The translations under genes were made by a program, and so were the position numbers. Positions 1 through 8,711 of a stretch of DNA of 64,000 bases are shown here, one piece after another. Numbering within the stretch: the first letter of the stretch is position 1; the number at the start of each line of letters is the position of its first letter. A model generated the notes under the pieces. It did no database searches, was not told the origin of the DNA, and saw nothing but the letters and a program-made list of their open reading frames with translations. Source of the stretch: Hyphococcus luteus (GTDB taxonomy: Bacteria > Pseudomonadota > Alphaproteobacteria > Caulobacterales > Parvularculaceae); assembly GCF_002943565.1 (NCBI RefSeq), contig NZ_PJCH01000001.1:62001-126000 (forward strand), given 5' to 3'.

Positions 1-1
1 G

Positions 2-676
2 ATAGCACGGCTGCACGGCGGACCGGTCTATCAATTCAGCCATGAATTCATCTTCGACTGGCAATATTACGCCGCCAACGGTTATGCGGTGCTCGCGGTC
101 AATCCGCGCGGCTCGTCGGGGCGCGGCTTCGATTTCGCCAAAGCCATCTATGCCGACTGGGGCAATGTCGACGTCAAGGACATTTCAGCCGGCATCGATT
201 ACGCCATCGACATAGGGATCGCCGATCCGGAGCGCATCGGCGTCGGCGGCTGGAGCTATGGCGGCATCCTGACCGACTACATGATCGCCAGCGACAAACG
301 CATCAAGGCGGCGGTGAGCGGCGCCGGCATGGCGAACTTCCTCGCAGGCTATGGCGCCGACCAGTACATGCTCGAATATGAAGAAGAAGTCGGCCTGCCC
401 TGGCGCGACCGCAAAGCGTTCGAACGCATCAGCTATCCGTTCCTCCAGGCGGACCGGATCACGGCGGCGACCATGTTCCAGTGCGCCGGCGCCGATCTCA
501 ATGTGCCCTGCATCGGTTCGGAGCAGATGTATCTGGCGCTGCGCTCCCGGGAGATCGATACTGAGCTGGTCGTCTACCCCGGTGAGAATCACGGCCTGAC
601 GCGGCCGAGTTTTCTTTACGACCGGCTGGAGCGCAATCTCGCCTGGTACGACAAATATCTGAAAGCGGGCGAGTAA
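2..676 (+). CDS. S9 family prolyl oligopeptidase-like peptidase, C-terminal part
   Basis: This is the C-terminal catalytic part of an alpha/beta-hydrolase serine peptidase of the S9 (prolyl oligopeptidase / dipeptidyl peptidase / acylaminoacyl peptidase) family; the N-terminus, with the expected beta-propeller, lies outside the window. The reading frame is open from base 2. Visible marks are the oxyanion-region HGGP near the start, the nucleophile elbow GWSYGG (Ser in the middle), the acid in GADLNVP, and the catalytic His in GENHGL, in the family order and spacing. It hydrolyses short peptides. The neighbours are further peptidases and an amino-acid permease, which fits peptide scavenging. 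Family confidence is high, exact specificity unknown. The following gene is on the opposite strand and its stop lies next to this one. Confidence 0.93.
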   Translation: MARLHGGPVYQFSHEFIFDWQYYAANGYAVLAVNPRGSSGRGFDFAKAIYADWGNVDVKDISAGIDYAIDIGIADPERIGVGGWSYGGILTDYMIASDKRIKAAVSGAGMANFLAGYGADQYMLEYEEEVGLPWRDRKAFERISYPFLQADRITAATMFQCAGADLNVPCIGSEQMYLALRSREIDTELVVYPGENHGLTRPSFLYDRLERNLAWYDKYLKAGE

Positions 677-677
677 A

Positions 678-1814
678 TTATTCTTCGAGCCGTCCGTATT
701 GTTTAAGGACGGCTCTCAACGCCTCATGATCGATGGCTTTGGCGTAGCGGCCTTCGTCGCCGGTCATGTCGCGGGCGGCGACCATGGCGTTGATGACCGC
801 CTCTTCCGTCGCTTCGACTGTCGCCAGGAACAAGGGATCAAGCACATCGTTGATGAGGAAGGCGGCGTCTTTGACGTCGCCTTCGCCCTTCTGCTCGGCG
901 GTTGAAAAGGCGATGAAGATGTCGCCGGAACCATTGCCCGCATAGCTGCCGTCGCGGGCGATGCCGAGCGCTGCACGGCGGGCGAGCCGCTTCAATTGAT
1001 GCGGCAGCAGCGGCGCATCGGTGGCGACGACAATGATGATCGAGCCGGCATCGCCCGCCTCGGGGTCTTCTTCGGTGTAGACCCGGTCATTGCGCAAATG
1101 CTCGCCCACGGGAACGCCGGCGATCCGCAGCGTGTCGCGGATGCCGTAATTCGCCTGCACCAGAACCCCGACCGTATAATCGCCTGCGACGCGCGACGAC
1201 GTGCCAATGCCGCATTTGAATTCGTGGCAGATCATGCCCGTGCCGCCGCCCACATTGCCTTCCGCCACGGGGCCCGTTTTGGCGGCCTCAAGCGCGCGGG
1301 CGGCGTGTTTCGCCGTCACGTAAAACCCGTTGATGTTGTTCAAATGCCCGTCCCAGGTCTCGGCGACCACGGGCAGCGACCAGTAATAGCCTGTCGCATC
1401 CGCCCCGCCCTGCGCGACTCGCCACCGGATGACGCCGTCGTGAACGGCGCCGACGCTGTGCGTGTTGGTGATCATCACCGGCCCTTCGAGATAGCCGGAC
1501 TCCTCGATCCAGTGCGCGCCGGTCATCTCGCCATTGCCGTTGAGAGAAAATATCCCCGCAAAGACCGGTTCGTTCAGCGTGCGTCGCCCACGCGGCAGGA
1601 TCGCCGTCACGCCGGTGCGCGCCGCATGGCCGTCTTTAAAATCGCGAATGATGGTTTCATGCCCGACCGCAACGCCCTCGACATCGGTGATGGCGTTGAG
1701 CGCGCCCGGCGTTCCCGGAAAGGGAACGCCGAGATCGCGCGCCCGCGGGCCGTCTTCAGCAGCGGCGGAGGACATCTGTGCACAGACAGCAAGCAGCATC
1801 AGGCGTTTTTTCAT
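678..1814 (-). CDS. P1 family peptidase (DmpA / beta-peptidyl aminopeptidase type)
   Basis: This 378-residue protein matches the DmpA/BapA family of self-processing N-terminal nucleophile aminopeptidases (L-aminopeptidase / D-esterase, beta-peptidyl aminopeptidase), usual length about 375. A Sec signal peptide is visible (MKKRLMLLAVCAQMSSAAAE). Family landmarks are NTHSVG near 117, the glycine-rich GNVGGGTGM at 187, CGIGTSSR at 201, VGVLVQANYG at 215 and GSGDIFIAFST near 295. The Gly257-Ser258 pair in DAGSIIIVVATDAP is the expected autocleavage site that frees the catalytic serine of the beta chain. It starts 12 bases after the upstream amidohydrolase gene, so the two are probably one transcript. 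Role in removing N-terminal residues, including unusual beta- or D-residues, is inferred from the family. Confidence 0.93.
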   Translation of the reverse strand: MKKRLMLLAVCAQMSSAAAEDGPRARDLGVPFPGTPGALNAITDVEGVAVGHETIIRDFKDGHAARTGVTAILPRGRRTLNEPVFAGIFSLNGNGEMTGAHWIEESGYLEGPVMITNTHSVGAVHDGVIRWRVAQGGADATGYYWSLPVVAETWDGHLNNINGFYVTAKHAARALEAAKTGPVAEGNVGGGTGMICHEFKCGIGTSSRVAGDYTVGVLVQANYGIRDTLRIAGVPVGEHLRNDRVYTEEDPEAGDAGSIIIVVATDAPLLPHQLKRLARRAALGIARDGSYAGNGSGDIFIAFSTAEQKGEGDVKDAAFLINDVLDPLFLATVEATEEAVINAMVAARDMTGDEGRYAKAIDHEALRAVLKQYGRLEE

Positions 1815-1826
1815 GGAACACCGCCT

Positions 1827-3128
1827 TTATTCGCAATGAACTTCACGGCCGCCTTTGATGACGCCCTTGATGTTCGAAAGAATTGAAATGTCTTCCAGCG
1901 GGTCGCCCTCGATAGCGATCATGTCCGCATAATGGCCGGGCGACAGCGCGCCTGTATCCTGCTCCCAGTCGAGGAGTTCCGCGGCGGCGAGCGTCGCCGA
2001 GCGGATCGCCTGCATGGGCGTCATGCCGTATTTCACCATGTAAGGCATCTGTTTGGCGTTATCGCCATGGGGATATACGCCGGCGTCCGTGCCGAAGGCG
2101 ATCTTGACGCCCATATCGACGGCCTTGCGGAAGACTGCGCGCTGCGTGTCTGTCGTGTCGCGGTTCTTCTGCATGGTTTCTTCGGGCCAGTCTTCTTCGG
2201 CGCCAACTTCGTTGATGTAATCGCCGTTGTAAATGTCGGCGACGAGAACGACGCCGTTGCGCTTCATCATGCGCAGCGCCTCGTCATCGAGAAGCGAACC
2301 ATGTTCAATGGAGGCGACCCCGGCGCGCACGGCCATTTTCGCGCCTTCCGCGCCATGGGCGTGCGCCGTCGTCTTCTTCCCATATTTCTTCCCTTCATCG
2401 ACAATAGCGCGCATTTCCTCTTCCGAAAGTTCCGGCAGGCCGGGATCGGTGCCGACCGTCAAAACCGCGCCAGTGGCGATCATCTTCAAAAGATCGACGC
2501 GATGCTGGAGGAACTCGCGGGCTTTCTGCCTTGCGTCTTCGGGCCCGCGCACAACGCCCCGCGTCATGTCTTCGGGAACCTTGGCGTCGTAAGCGAGGCC
2601 GGTGATCGCGCCGCCGCCGCCGGGAATAGTGAAATAGCCGCCGGAAACCGCCATGCGCGGGCCTTCCACATAGCCTTTATTAATGGCGTCGCGCAGCGCC
2701 ACATCGGTAAAGGCCCGCCAGGAGCCCACATCGCGCACGGTCGTGAAACCGGCGCAGAGCGTTTTCTTTGCATTGCCGGCGCCGGCCAGCACATCCTCCG
2801 CGCCGGTGGTCAGCAGAGGATCGATGATGCCGCCCTGAATGTCGCCGACAAGATGCGTGTGCATGTCCGCAAGGCCCGGCAAAACCGTATAGGCGGACCA
2901 GTCCGTCAGCGGGCCCTCGTCCGGCGCTTCCGAAAAAGCCGTCACCGCCGTCACCCGGCCGTTCTCGACCCGGATCAGCTGATCGGAAAGCACTGTTTCC
3001 TTTTCAACGTCGATCAGCTTGCCGGCGCGAATATAGTTCACATCCTCAGCCGCGGCGGTCATAGATGCGGCGAATGCCGTGATAGCGCCCGCCACAGTCA
3101 TGACGGTCCGACATTTTTTCTGCGACAT
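1827..3128 (-). CDS. exported metal-dependent amidohydrolase (imidazolonepropionase / Xaa-Pro dipeptidase-like)
   Basis: This 433-residue TIM-barrel amidohydrolase has an N-terminal signal peptide (to about residue 27, ending TAAAED). Metal-site residues are all visible: HTH at 90-92, the bridging Lys215 in LLKMIATG, His256/His258 in AHAHGAEG, His276 in SIEHGS and Asp348 in FGTDAG. This set matches the binuclear zinc subgroup that includes imidazolonepropionase-like proteins and bacterial Xaa-Pro / Xaa-Arg dipeptidases. The start is preceded by GGGAG nine bases upstream. It is first in a two-gene unit with the P1 peptidase and lies divergent from an M20 peptidase across a 110-base intergenic region. 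In this setting a periplasmic dipeptidase is the most likely role; the substrate cannot be read from sequence. Confidence 0.9.
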   Translation of the reverse strand: MSQKKCRTVMTVAGAITAFAASMTAAAEDVNYIRAGKLIDVEKETVLSDQLIRVENGRVTAVTAFSEAPDEGPLTDWSAYTVLPGLADMHTHLVGDIQGGIIDPLLTTGAEDVLAGAGNAKKTLCAGFTTVRDVGSWRAFTDVALRDAINKGYVEGPRMAVSGGYFTIPGGGGAITGLAYDAKVPEDMTRGVVRGPEDARQKAREFLQHRVDLLKMIATGAVLTVGTDPGLPELSEEEMRAIVDEGKKYGKKTTAHAHGAEGAKMAVRAGVASIEHGSLLDDEALRMMKRNGVVLVADIYNGDYINEVGAEEDWPEETMQKNRDTTDTQRAVFRKAVDMGVKIAFGTDAGVYPHGDNAKQMPYMVKYGMTPMQAIRSATLAAAELLDWEQDTGALSPGHYADMIAIEGDPLEDISILSNIKGVIKGGREVHCE

Positions 3129-3238
3129 TATGAAAAACTCCCTATGACGGCGACTTTTGCGTTAGACTTGCGGTGAACAATCCTACGCCGCGCGCGCGCC
3201 AGCGGGCAAGGCGATAAAGATCAACCAGAGAGTCCGTT

Positions 3239-4630
3239 ATGCGCAAATCTGCTCTTTCCGCCCTTTTGCTTTTTTCAAGTCTTACGCCCGCCTTTGCGGC
3301 CGATGACGCGCTGACGCCGCCGGACCTGACGGCCAAAGCGATCGAGCTGTTGGGTCAGACCATCGCCATCGAGTCGGTCGAGGGCAAAGGCAATGTGCCC
3401 GCCGTCGCCAATCTGATCGCAGATGAATTGCGCAAAGGCGGCTTCGCCGCTGACGATATCGTCATCACGCCTATGGGCGAAACCGCAACACTGATCGCGA
3501 CTTATAAAGGAACCGGCGAAAAAAAACCGATCATTCTTTCAGGTCACATGGATGTGGTCGGCGCTAATCCCGAAGACTGGACGCGCGATCCTTTCACCAT
3601 GGTGCAAGAGGACGGTTTTCTATTCGGGCGCGGCACAAGCGATATGAAGTTCGGCCTCGTGATGATGGTGGAAACCCTCATCCGCCTGAAAGAAGAAGGC
3701 TTCAAACCGGACCGCGACATCATTCTCGCGTTGTCCGGGGATGAAGAAACCCACATGGCGACGACCATGGCGCTCGCAGACGAGCTCGAAGGCGCTGATA
3801 TCGTGTTGAACGCCGACGGCGGCGGCGGCGCGCTCGACGAGAATGGAGATCCGGTCGCCTATTATCTTCAAGGCGCCGAAAAAACCTATGCGGATTACAT
3901 CGTCACGTTCACCAATCCCGGCGGGCATTCGAGCCAGCCGCGCAAGAAAAACGCGATCTACGATCTGGCTCAAGCGGCGCTTAATCTTTCCAACTACGAA
4001 TTTCCGGTGATGTGGAGCGACATCACGTTGGAATCCTTCCGCCAGGGCGGCCTCAATACGGAAGGCGAGATCGGCAAGGCGATGCGCGATTTCGCCGAGA
4101 ATCCCAAAAACAAAAGGGCGATCAAAATTCTCTCCGAACGGCCGGAATATGTGGGCCAGCTGCGCACCACCTGCGTCGCCACCCTGCTCGACGCCGGCCA
4201 TGCGCCCAACGCCCTGCCCCAGCGCGCAGGGATGAACGTCAATTGCCGCATCTTCCCCGGCGTTTCTCCGGACGCGGTCAAGACGACGCTGACGGACGTG
4301 ATCGACAATCCGGAAGCGACCATCGAGCTCGCCGATGAAGTCCATTATGCCGACGCCTCGCCGCTACGCGACGATGTGGTCGCCGCCGTGCGCAAAGCCG
4401 TCGACCGGCGCTATCCGGACCTTCCCATCGTGCCGGAAATGTCGGCGGGGGCGTCGGACAGTCTTCACTTCCGCGCTCACGGCATCGACAGCTACGGCGT
4501 CTCAGGAATTTTCATGAAGCCGACCGACATGTACGCCCACGGTCTTAACGAGCGCGTGCCGGTCGCAGCTGTCGACGGCGCTCTCGATCATTGGCATACG
4601 CTGCTGACCGATCTTGCGACCGGGGAATAG
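3239..4630 (+). CDS. exported M20/M28-type zinc peptidase
   Basis: This 463-residue M20 family metallopeptidase (dipeptidase / carboxypeptidase / ArgE group) starts with a clean signal peptide (MRKSALSALLLFSSLTPAFA, cleavage before ADD). The dinuclear zinc site is complete: His103 and Asp105 in SGHMDVVG, Asp135 in GRGTSDMKFG, the general-base Glu pair at 169-170 in SGDEET, and Asp in NADGGGG near 193. A dimerisation or lid domain follows (about 205-345), with the C-terminal catalytic part carrying GASDSLHFRAHG. AGAGAG six bases before the ATG supports the start. It is divergent from the amidohydrolase gene and faces an amino-acid permease, consistent with periplasmic cleavage of imported peptides. 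Confidence 0.95.
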   Translation: MRKSALSALLLFSSLTPAFAADDALTPPDLTAKAIELLGQTIAIESVEGKGNVPAVANLIADELRKGGFAADDIVITPMGETATLIATYKGTGEKKPIILSGHMDVVGANPEDWTRDPFTMVQEDGFLFGRGTSDMKFGLVMMVETLIRLKEEGFKPDRDIILALSGDEETHMATTMALADELEGADIVLNADGGGGALDENGDPVAYYLQGAEKTYADYIVTFTNPGGHSSQPRKKNAIYDLAQAALNLSNYEFPVMWSDITLESFRQGGLNTEGEIGKAMRDFAENPKNKRAIKILSERPEYVGQLRTTCVATLLDAGHAPNALPQRAGMNVNCRIFPGVSPDAVKTTLTDVIDNPEATIELADEVHYADASPLRDDVVAAVRKAVDRRYPDLPIVPEMSAGASDSLHFRAHGIDSYGVSGIFMKPTDMYAHGLNERVPVAAVDGALDHWHTLLTDLATGE

Positions 4631-5977
4631 CTAGGTTTGCGCAGCGCGGTTCTGGCGGTGCGCGATCCAATAGACGGGCAGCCCCGCAAACAGGAGCGCG
4701 GCGCCCCAGGCCACCGCTTCCCCGCCGGCGCCGTAAATCGTCCAGATGGCGTAGATGACGGCGGCGGTCGCCGCGGCGAGCAGCACCGGCGATGTTTTCA
4801 GCTTGCCGACGCGCTGCAGCTGCAGCGCAGACAAGGCGCTCGCCAGAAACATGAAGAGCGAGGCGGTCGTCGACAAAAGCACGATGAAGGTGAAAAGCTC
4901 CGTCATCGACTTTGAATAGTTCAGCATGACGACGCCGGTGAGCAGGAGGCTCGACGTCACATGGGCCCGCACCGGCAGGCCGCGCGCCGATTCCTTCGCC
5001 AGCCAGCGCGGAAAAACGCCGCCCTTCGCCATGGCGTAGGGCAATTCGCCCTGAACCATGATCCAGCCGTTAAGCGCGCCGAAGCCGCTGATGGCGGCGA
5101 AAAGCGCGATAAGCCGTCCGGCGTCCGGGTTCAGATAGGTGCTGACGAAATCGGCGAAGGGCGCGTTCGACGCCGCCACTTCGTCGGCAGGCAATAGCAG
5201 GATCACGACCGAACAGGAGAAAAGATAGATGACCCCGGCGATGATCATGCCGGTCATGGTGGCGCGGGGAATGGTCTTGCCCGGGTTTTCAACATGCTCG
5301 GCGGGCACCGTCGCCGATTCAAGACCGAGCAGCGCCCACAGCGTGAGCGTCGCCGCCGCCGTGATGCTGGCGAGTTTGAAATCGCCGAGCCCGGAAAATT
5401 CAGGGATAGAAGCAGGCTTATCCGTCATGCCGCCGAGCACGAACGCGCCGAGCGCAATCGCAGCGACGAGCGGCAAGATTTTTAAAACCGTCGTCACAAG
5501 CTGCACCGAGCCCGCCAGAAACGCGCCGCGGCAGTTGACCGCCGTCAACAGCCATATGGCGCCGCAGGTGACCACGGCGTGAAGCCCCGTCGTCTCGGCG
5601 ATCTGCGGAAAGAATACGCTGAGATAACTAACCGCGCCGGTGGCGACCGCCGCATTGCCGACCCAGATCGAAATCCAGTAGCTCCAGGCGACCATGAAGG
5701 CCGGAGCCGGTCCGAAGGCCTCGCGCGCATAAGCGTAAGGCCCCCCGGCGCGCGGAAAAGCGCCCGCGAGCGCGGCGAAGACGCCCGCAAGGCAAATGCC
5801 GCCTGCAATCGTCAACACCCAGCCGGCGACCGCGCTCCATCCGAAAGGCGCGAGCGCGGCCGGCAGCAAAAACACGCCGGAGCCGATCATATTGCCGACG
5901 ACCAGCGCCGTCGCCATCCAGAAGCCAAGGGATTTGTCGGTCTTTTTCTTAACTTCGACGGCAGGATCAGTCGTCAT
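4631..5977 (-). CDS. APC family amino acid permease
   Basis: This 448-residue integral membrane protein has about twelve hydrophobic segments. The first carries the APC-superfamily signature GNMIGSGVFLLPAALAPFG (helix 1 broken by GSG), followed by GGICLAGVFAALAGAFPRAGGPYAYARE, typical of the AdiC / PotE / basic-amino-acid antiporter branch. It ends directly against the convergent M20 peptidase gene (stops abut). An inner-membrane carrier for amino acids or polyamines is well supported; whether it is an antiporter, and for which substrate, is not. Its position among four peptidase genes suggests uptake of liberated amino acids. Confidence 0.92.
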   Translation of the reverse strand: MTTDPAVEVKKKTDKSLGFWMATALVVGNMIGSGVFLLPAALAPFGWSAVAGWVLTIAGGICLAGVFAALAGAFPRAGGPYAYAREAFGPAPAFMVAWSYWISIWVGNAAVATGAVSYLSVFFPQIAETTGLHAVVTCGAIWLLTAVNCRGAFLAGSVQLVTTVLKILPLVAAIALGAFVLGGMTDKPASIPEFSGLGDFKLASITAAATLTLWALLGLESATVPAEHVENPGKTIPRATMTGMIIAGVIYLFSCSVVILLLPADEVAASNAPFADFVSTYLNPDAGRLIALFAAISGFGALNGWIMVQGELPYAMAKGGVFPRWLAKESARGLPVRAHVTSSLLLTGVVMLNYSKSMTELFTFIVLLSTTASLFMFLASALSALQLQRVGKLKTSPVLLAAATAAVIYAIWTIYGAGGEAVAWGAALLFAGLPVYWIAHRQNRAAQT

Positions 5978-6040
5978 GCGGGCAAGCCCCCTTTAATAAG
6001 GACGCCTGAGCCGCGCCTTTTCGCCAGACTATAAAAGAAA

Positions 6041-6069
6041 AAAGGCCGGCGCGCATCACGCCGGCCTTT
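6041..6069 (-). terminator. rho-independent terminator of the TonB-dependent receptor gene
   Basis: An 11-base-pair perfect stem (AAAGGCCGGCG / CGCCGGCCTTT) with a 7-base loop lies 25 bases past the receptor's stop. On the minus strand it is followed by a T-rich run, so it separates that transcript from the downstream permease gene. Confidence 0.9.
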
Positions 6070-6093
6070 ATCTGTTGTCGGATCAGGCAAAAA

Positions 6094-8487
6094 TCAGAAG
6101 TCTTTGCCGAAACGAACGCCGATGGTACGCGGCCTGTTCACGCTGTACTGAACGCGATCGCCGCAAACGCCGCAGGCGACGAAGTTGAACTGCCGGGCGC
6201 GCTCGTCAAACGCATTGGCGATATAGGCCACAAGCTCCCAGTCTTCATCGCGCACGCCGACGCTGAAGTCGAAGACGGCGTAGCCGGGCTGCGGGCCGAG
6301 CGTCGCAACATCCGCATCGGTGAGGCCGGCGGCGGAATCCGTCTGCCCGCTCGCCGAGCCTTGCAGATGAGCGATATATTGCCCGACGGGAAATTCATAC
6401 CGCGCCGTGATGGTGCCCTTGAAATCAGGCACAACCGGCAGGCGCGTGCCGTCGGCGGCAAGGGGCGGAGCAGTTTCGTCAATATTCAGCGTACTCGGAT
6501 CATCCATGGGGAACGGACATCCCGTTTCCGGGGCGCCGGTCTCCTGGTTCACATAACCGCAATAATTTGCAGACAGCTTTGCATCGATTACCGAAACAGC
6601 ACCATTGATCGTCAGCCCCTCAATGGGACGCAGGCTGAGGTCGGCTTCAAAGCCTTTTATGATAGCTTGGTTGGCGTTTTTAATTTCTGTCAGACCATTC
6701 TGACCGAGAATCGGAAACTGAAAATCTTTCCAGTTCTGACGGAAAAACGCGGCATTGAAGATCAACCTGTTATCAGCCCAAGCCGTTTTGAAACCTACTT
6801 CGTAATTGACCAGTTTATCCTCAAGGTATGGAGGCAGATTGCCGCGTCTGTTGGCGCCGCCGGGCCGATAGCCAGTTGAATATGTAACGTACACCATTTT
6901 GTCATCGTCAATATCATATGTAAGATTTAATTTATGGGTCTCGCCCGTTCCCTTCACTGTATTATCAAGATTCGTACACGGAGCTCCTGGGACGACTGCG
7001 GGTGCGAAGCAAAGATCGACGCCCAGTGGGGGGTAATATCCGCCATATCCGAAAAACCCGGTCAGCGAATTCTTGTAGCGATATCCTCGCACGCCGCCAG
7101 AAAAAGTCAGACGGTCGGTTATATCAAACGAAATCTCGGTAAATAACGCGAGGTCGCGGTCTGTACGCTTCTGTTCCGTCAACCAGACCGTGTCTTCATG
7201 GTCCGGAACCTCGAGAAACGAGGCCAAGTCAATCACCACATATTGCTGGTGAATATAGTGGGTCTGGTGGTTCTGGAAGAAACCGGCCACAGCGCGCAAG
7301 CGCTTGTCCTGCGGCGTCGAGATGCGGATTTCGTTCGAATATTTCGCAAAGCTGTCGTCGCCCTGATAGGTCTGTGACGGGTCCACGAGATTGGACATAT
7401 CGTCATAAAAATAGGCGCCGTAGCCGTAGAGCACGTCGTAATAATAGGCGTAGTCGGTGTAGTCCGAGAACGAATCGATCTGGCGCTTTAAATAGGCGCC
7501 CGCATAGGTGAGATCGAAATCGCCGATCTTGCCTTCGACGGTCAGGGCCGCCTGGAAGAAGCGGTCTTCGTTCTTCTCGTCATAGAAACGGCCGGCGTTC
7601 AAATCGCCGAGCTTGGGATCCATCGTCGAACGGCCATTAAAATTCGATTTCTGACCGAGAAGGGTCGGCGTCACCGTCCAGTTTTCGTCTAGGTCGATCT
7701 TCAACGCGATCCGCGCGCCATAGGTCTCGCCGTCGTTGAAATCGTCTTCGACGAGGTCGGCGTTGGTTTTGGTGATGCCCGAGGACGGGAATGTGCGGCT
7801 GTCGAGCACATTGTCGATATAACCGCCGTCCTTGACGTACCAGCCGACCAGACGCACCGCCGCATTGTCGCTGACTGGCTGGTTGACCATGCCTTCCAGC
7901 TGATAACCGATCTCGCCGTCCTTGATGGTGTTCACTTCGGCGTCGAACCCAGCCTCGAATTCGTCGATCTTCGGCTTGTTGGTGATGATCCGGAGCGTGC
8001 CGGCCTGGGAACTGGCGCCGAACAGCGTGCCTTGCGGCCCGGCGAGCGCTTCGACGCGTTCAATGTCGTAGATATGGAGCGGCAGGAAGCCGAGAATGGT
8101 GGTCACCGGCTGTTCGTCGAGATAAACGCCGACGCTCGGCAGCGAGGCGGAGTGGTTGCCGTCCCCGCCGGAGACGACGCCGCGCATGTAAACCGAGGTT
8201 GCGTTGGGACTGGTTGACTGGAAGCTGACCGATGGCAGATATTTCGCGTAATCTTCGAAAGACGAAATCTCGAGTTCCTCGAGCGTCTCCGTGCCGAGCG
8301 CGATGATCGAAATCGGCACGTCCTGAATATTCTGCTCGCGCTTTTGCGCCGTCACAACGATGGTGTCGCGTTCGGACTGAGCCATGGCCGCGCCCGCAAT
8401 CCCGGTCCACATGGAGGAAGCCAGGAGCGCCGTTTTCAACACCGGACGCCTTCCCAGAAAAGTCAGCCTTGAGGTCGCGTTTTCCAT
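6094..8487 (-). CDS. TonB-dependent outer-membrane receptor
   Basis: This 797-residue protein begins with a long signal sequence (about 36 residues, ending AAMAQS). A TonB-box/plug entry DTIVVTAQKREQNIQDVPIS follows, the pattern of proteobacterial TonB-dependent receptors of the sphingomonad/alphaproteobacterial expansion. The plug motif GPQGTLFGASSQAGTLRIITNKP (about 153-175) precedes a long beta-barrel rich in alternating aromatic and charged residues. The end GVRFGKDF carries the C-terminal aromatic needed for barrel insertion. It is expressed alone, ending at a strong terminator. The substrate is unknown; neighbours on one side are exported peptidases. GGTGAAAG just before the ATG is a weak ribosome site. 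Confidence 0.93.
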   Translation of the reverse strand: MENATSRLTFLGRRPVLKTALLASSMWTGIAGAAMAQSERDTIVVTAQKREQNIQDVPISIIALGTETLEELEISSFEDYAKYLPSVSFQSTSPNATSVYMRGVVSGGDGNHSASLPSVGVYLDEQPVTTILGFLPLHIYDIERVEALAGPQGTLFGASSQAGTLRIITNKPKIDEFEAGFDAEVNTIKDGEIGYQLEGMVNQPVSDNAAVRLVGWYVKDGGYIDNVLDSRTFPSSGITKTNADLVEDDFNDGETYGARIALKIDLDENWTVTPTLLGQKSNFNGRSTMDPKLGDLNAGRFYDEKNEDRFFQAALTVEGKIGDFDLTYAGAYLKRQIDSFSDYTDYAYYYDVLYGYGAYFYDDMSNLVDPSQTYQGDDSFAKYSNEIRISTPQDKRLRAVAGFFQNHQTHYIHQQYVVIDLASFLEVPDHEDTVWLTEQKRTDRDLALFTEISFDITDRLTFSGGVRGYRYKNSLTGFFGYGGYYPPLGVDLCFAPAVVPGAPCTNLDNTVKGTGETHKLNLTYDIDDDKMVYVTYSTGYRPGGANRRGNLPPYLEDKLVNYEVGFKTAWADNRLIFNAAFFRQNWKDFQFPILGQNGLTEIKNANQAIIKGFEADLSLRPIEGLTINGAVSVIDAKLSANYCGYVNQETGAPETGCPFPMDDPSTLNIDETAPPLAADGTRLPVVPDFKGTITARYEFPVGQYIAHLQGSASGQTDSAAGLTDADVATLGPQPGYAVFDFSVGVRDEDWELVAYIANAFDERARQFNFVACGVCGDRVQYSVNRPRTIGVRFGKDF

Positions 8488-8711
8488 CTTTCACCACTCA
8501 TTTTCATAAAATCCTGATCCGCGCCCGGCGGCGCCCCAGAGCCCCGGCCGCGCGAACGCAATCATGACGCTAGTGTGAACCAACGCTGCATGGCAATTCA
8601 TTGTGCGGTGAAACGAGCTATTCTTACGGCAAGTGTTGCCGATAAACGCCTATGGTTTGAAAGAATATCGCTATTTCATTCCTGTAAGGAATGTTTCTAT
8701 AGAAAATGCCG

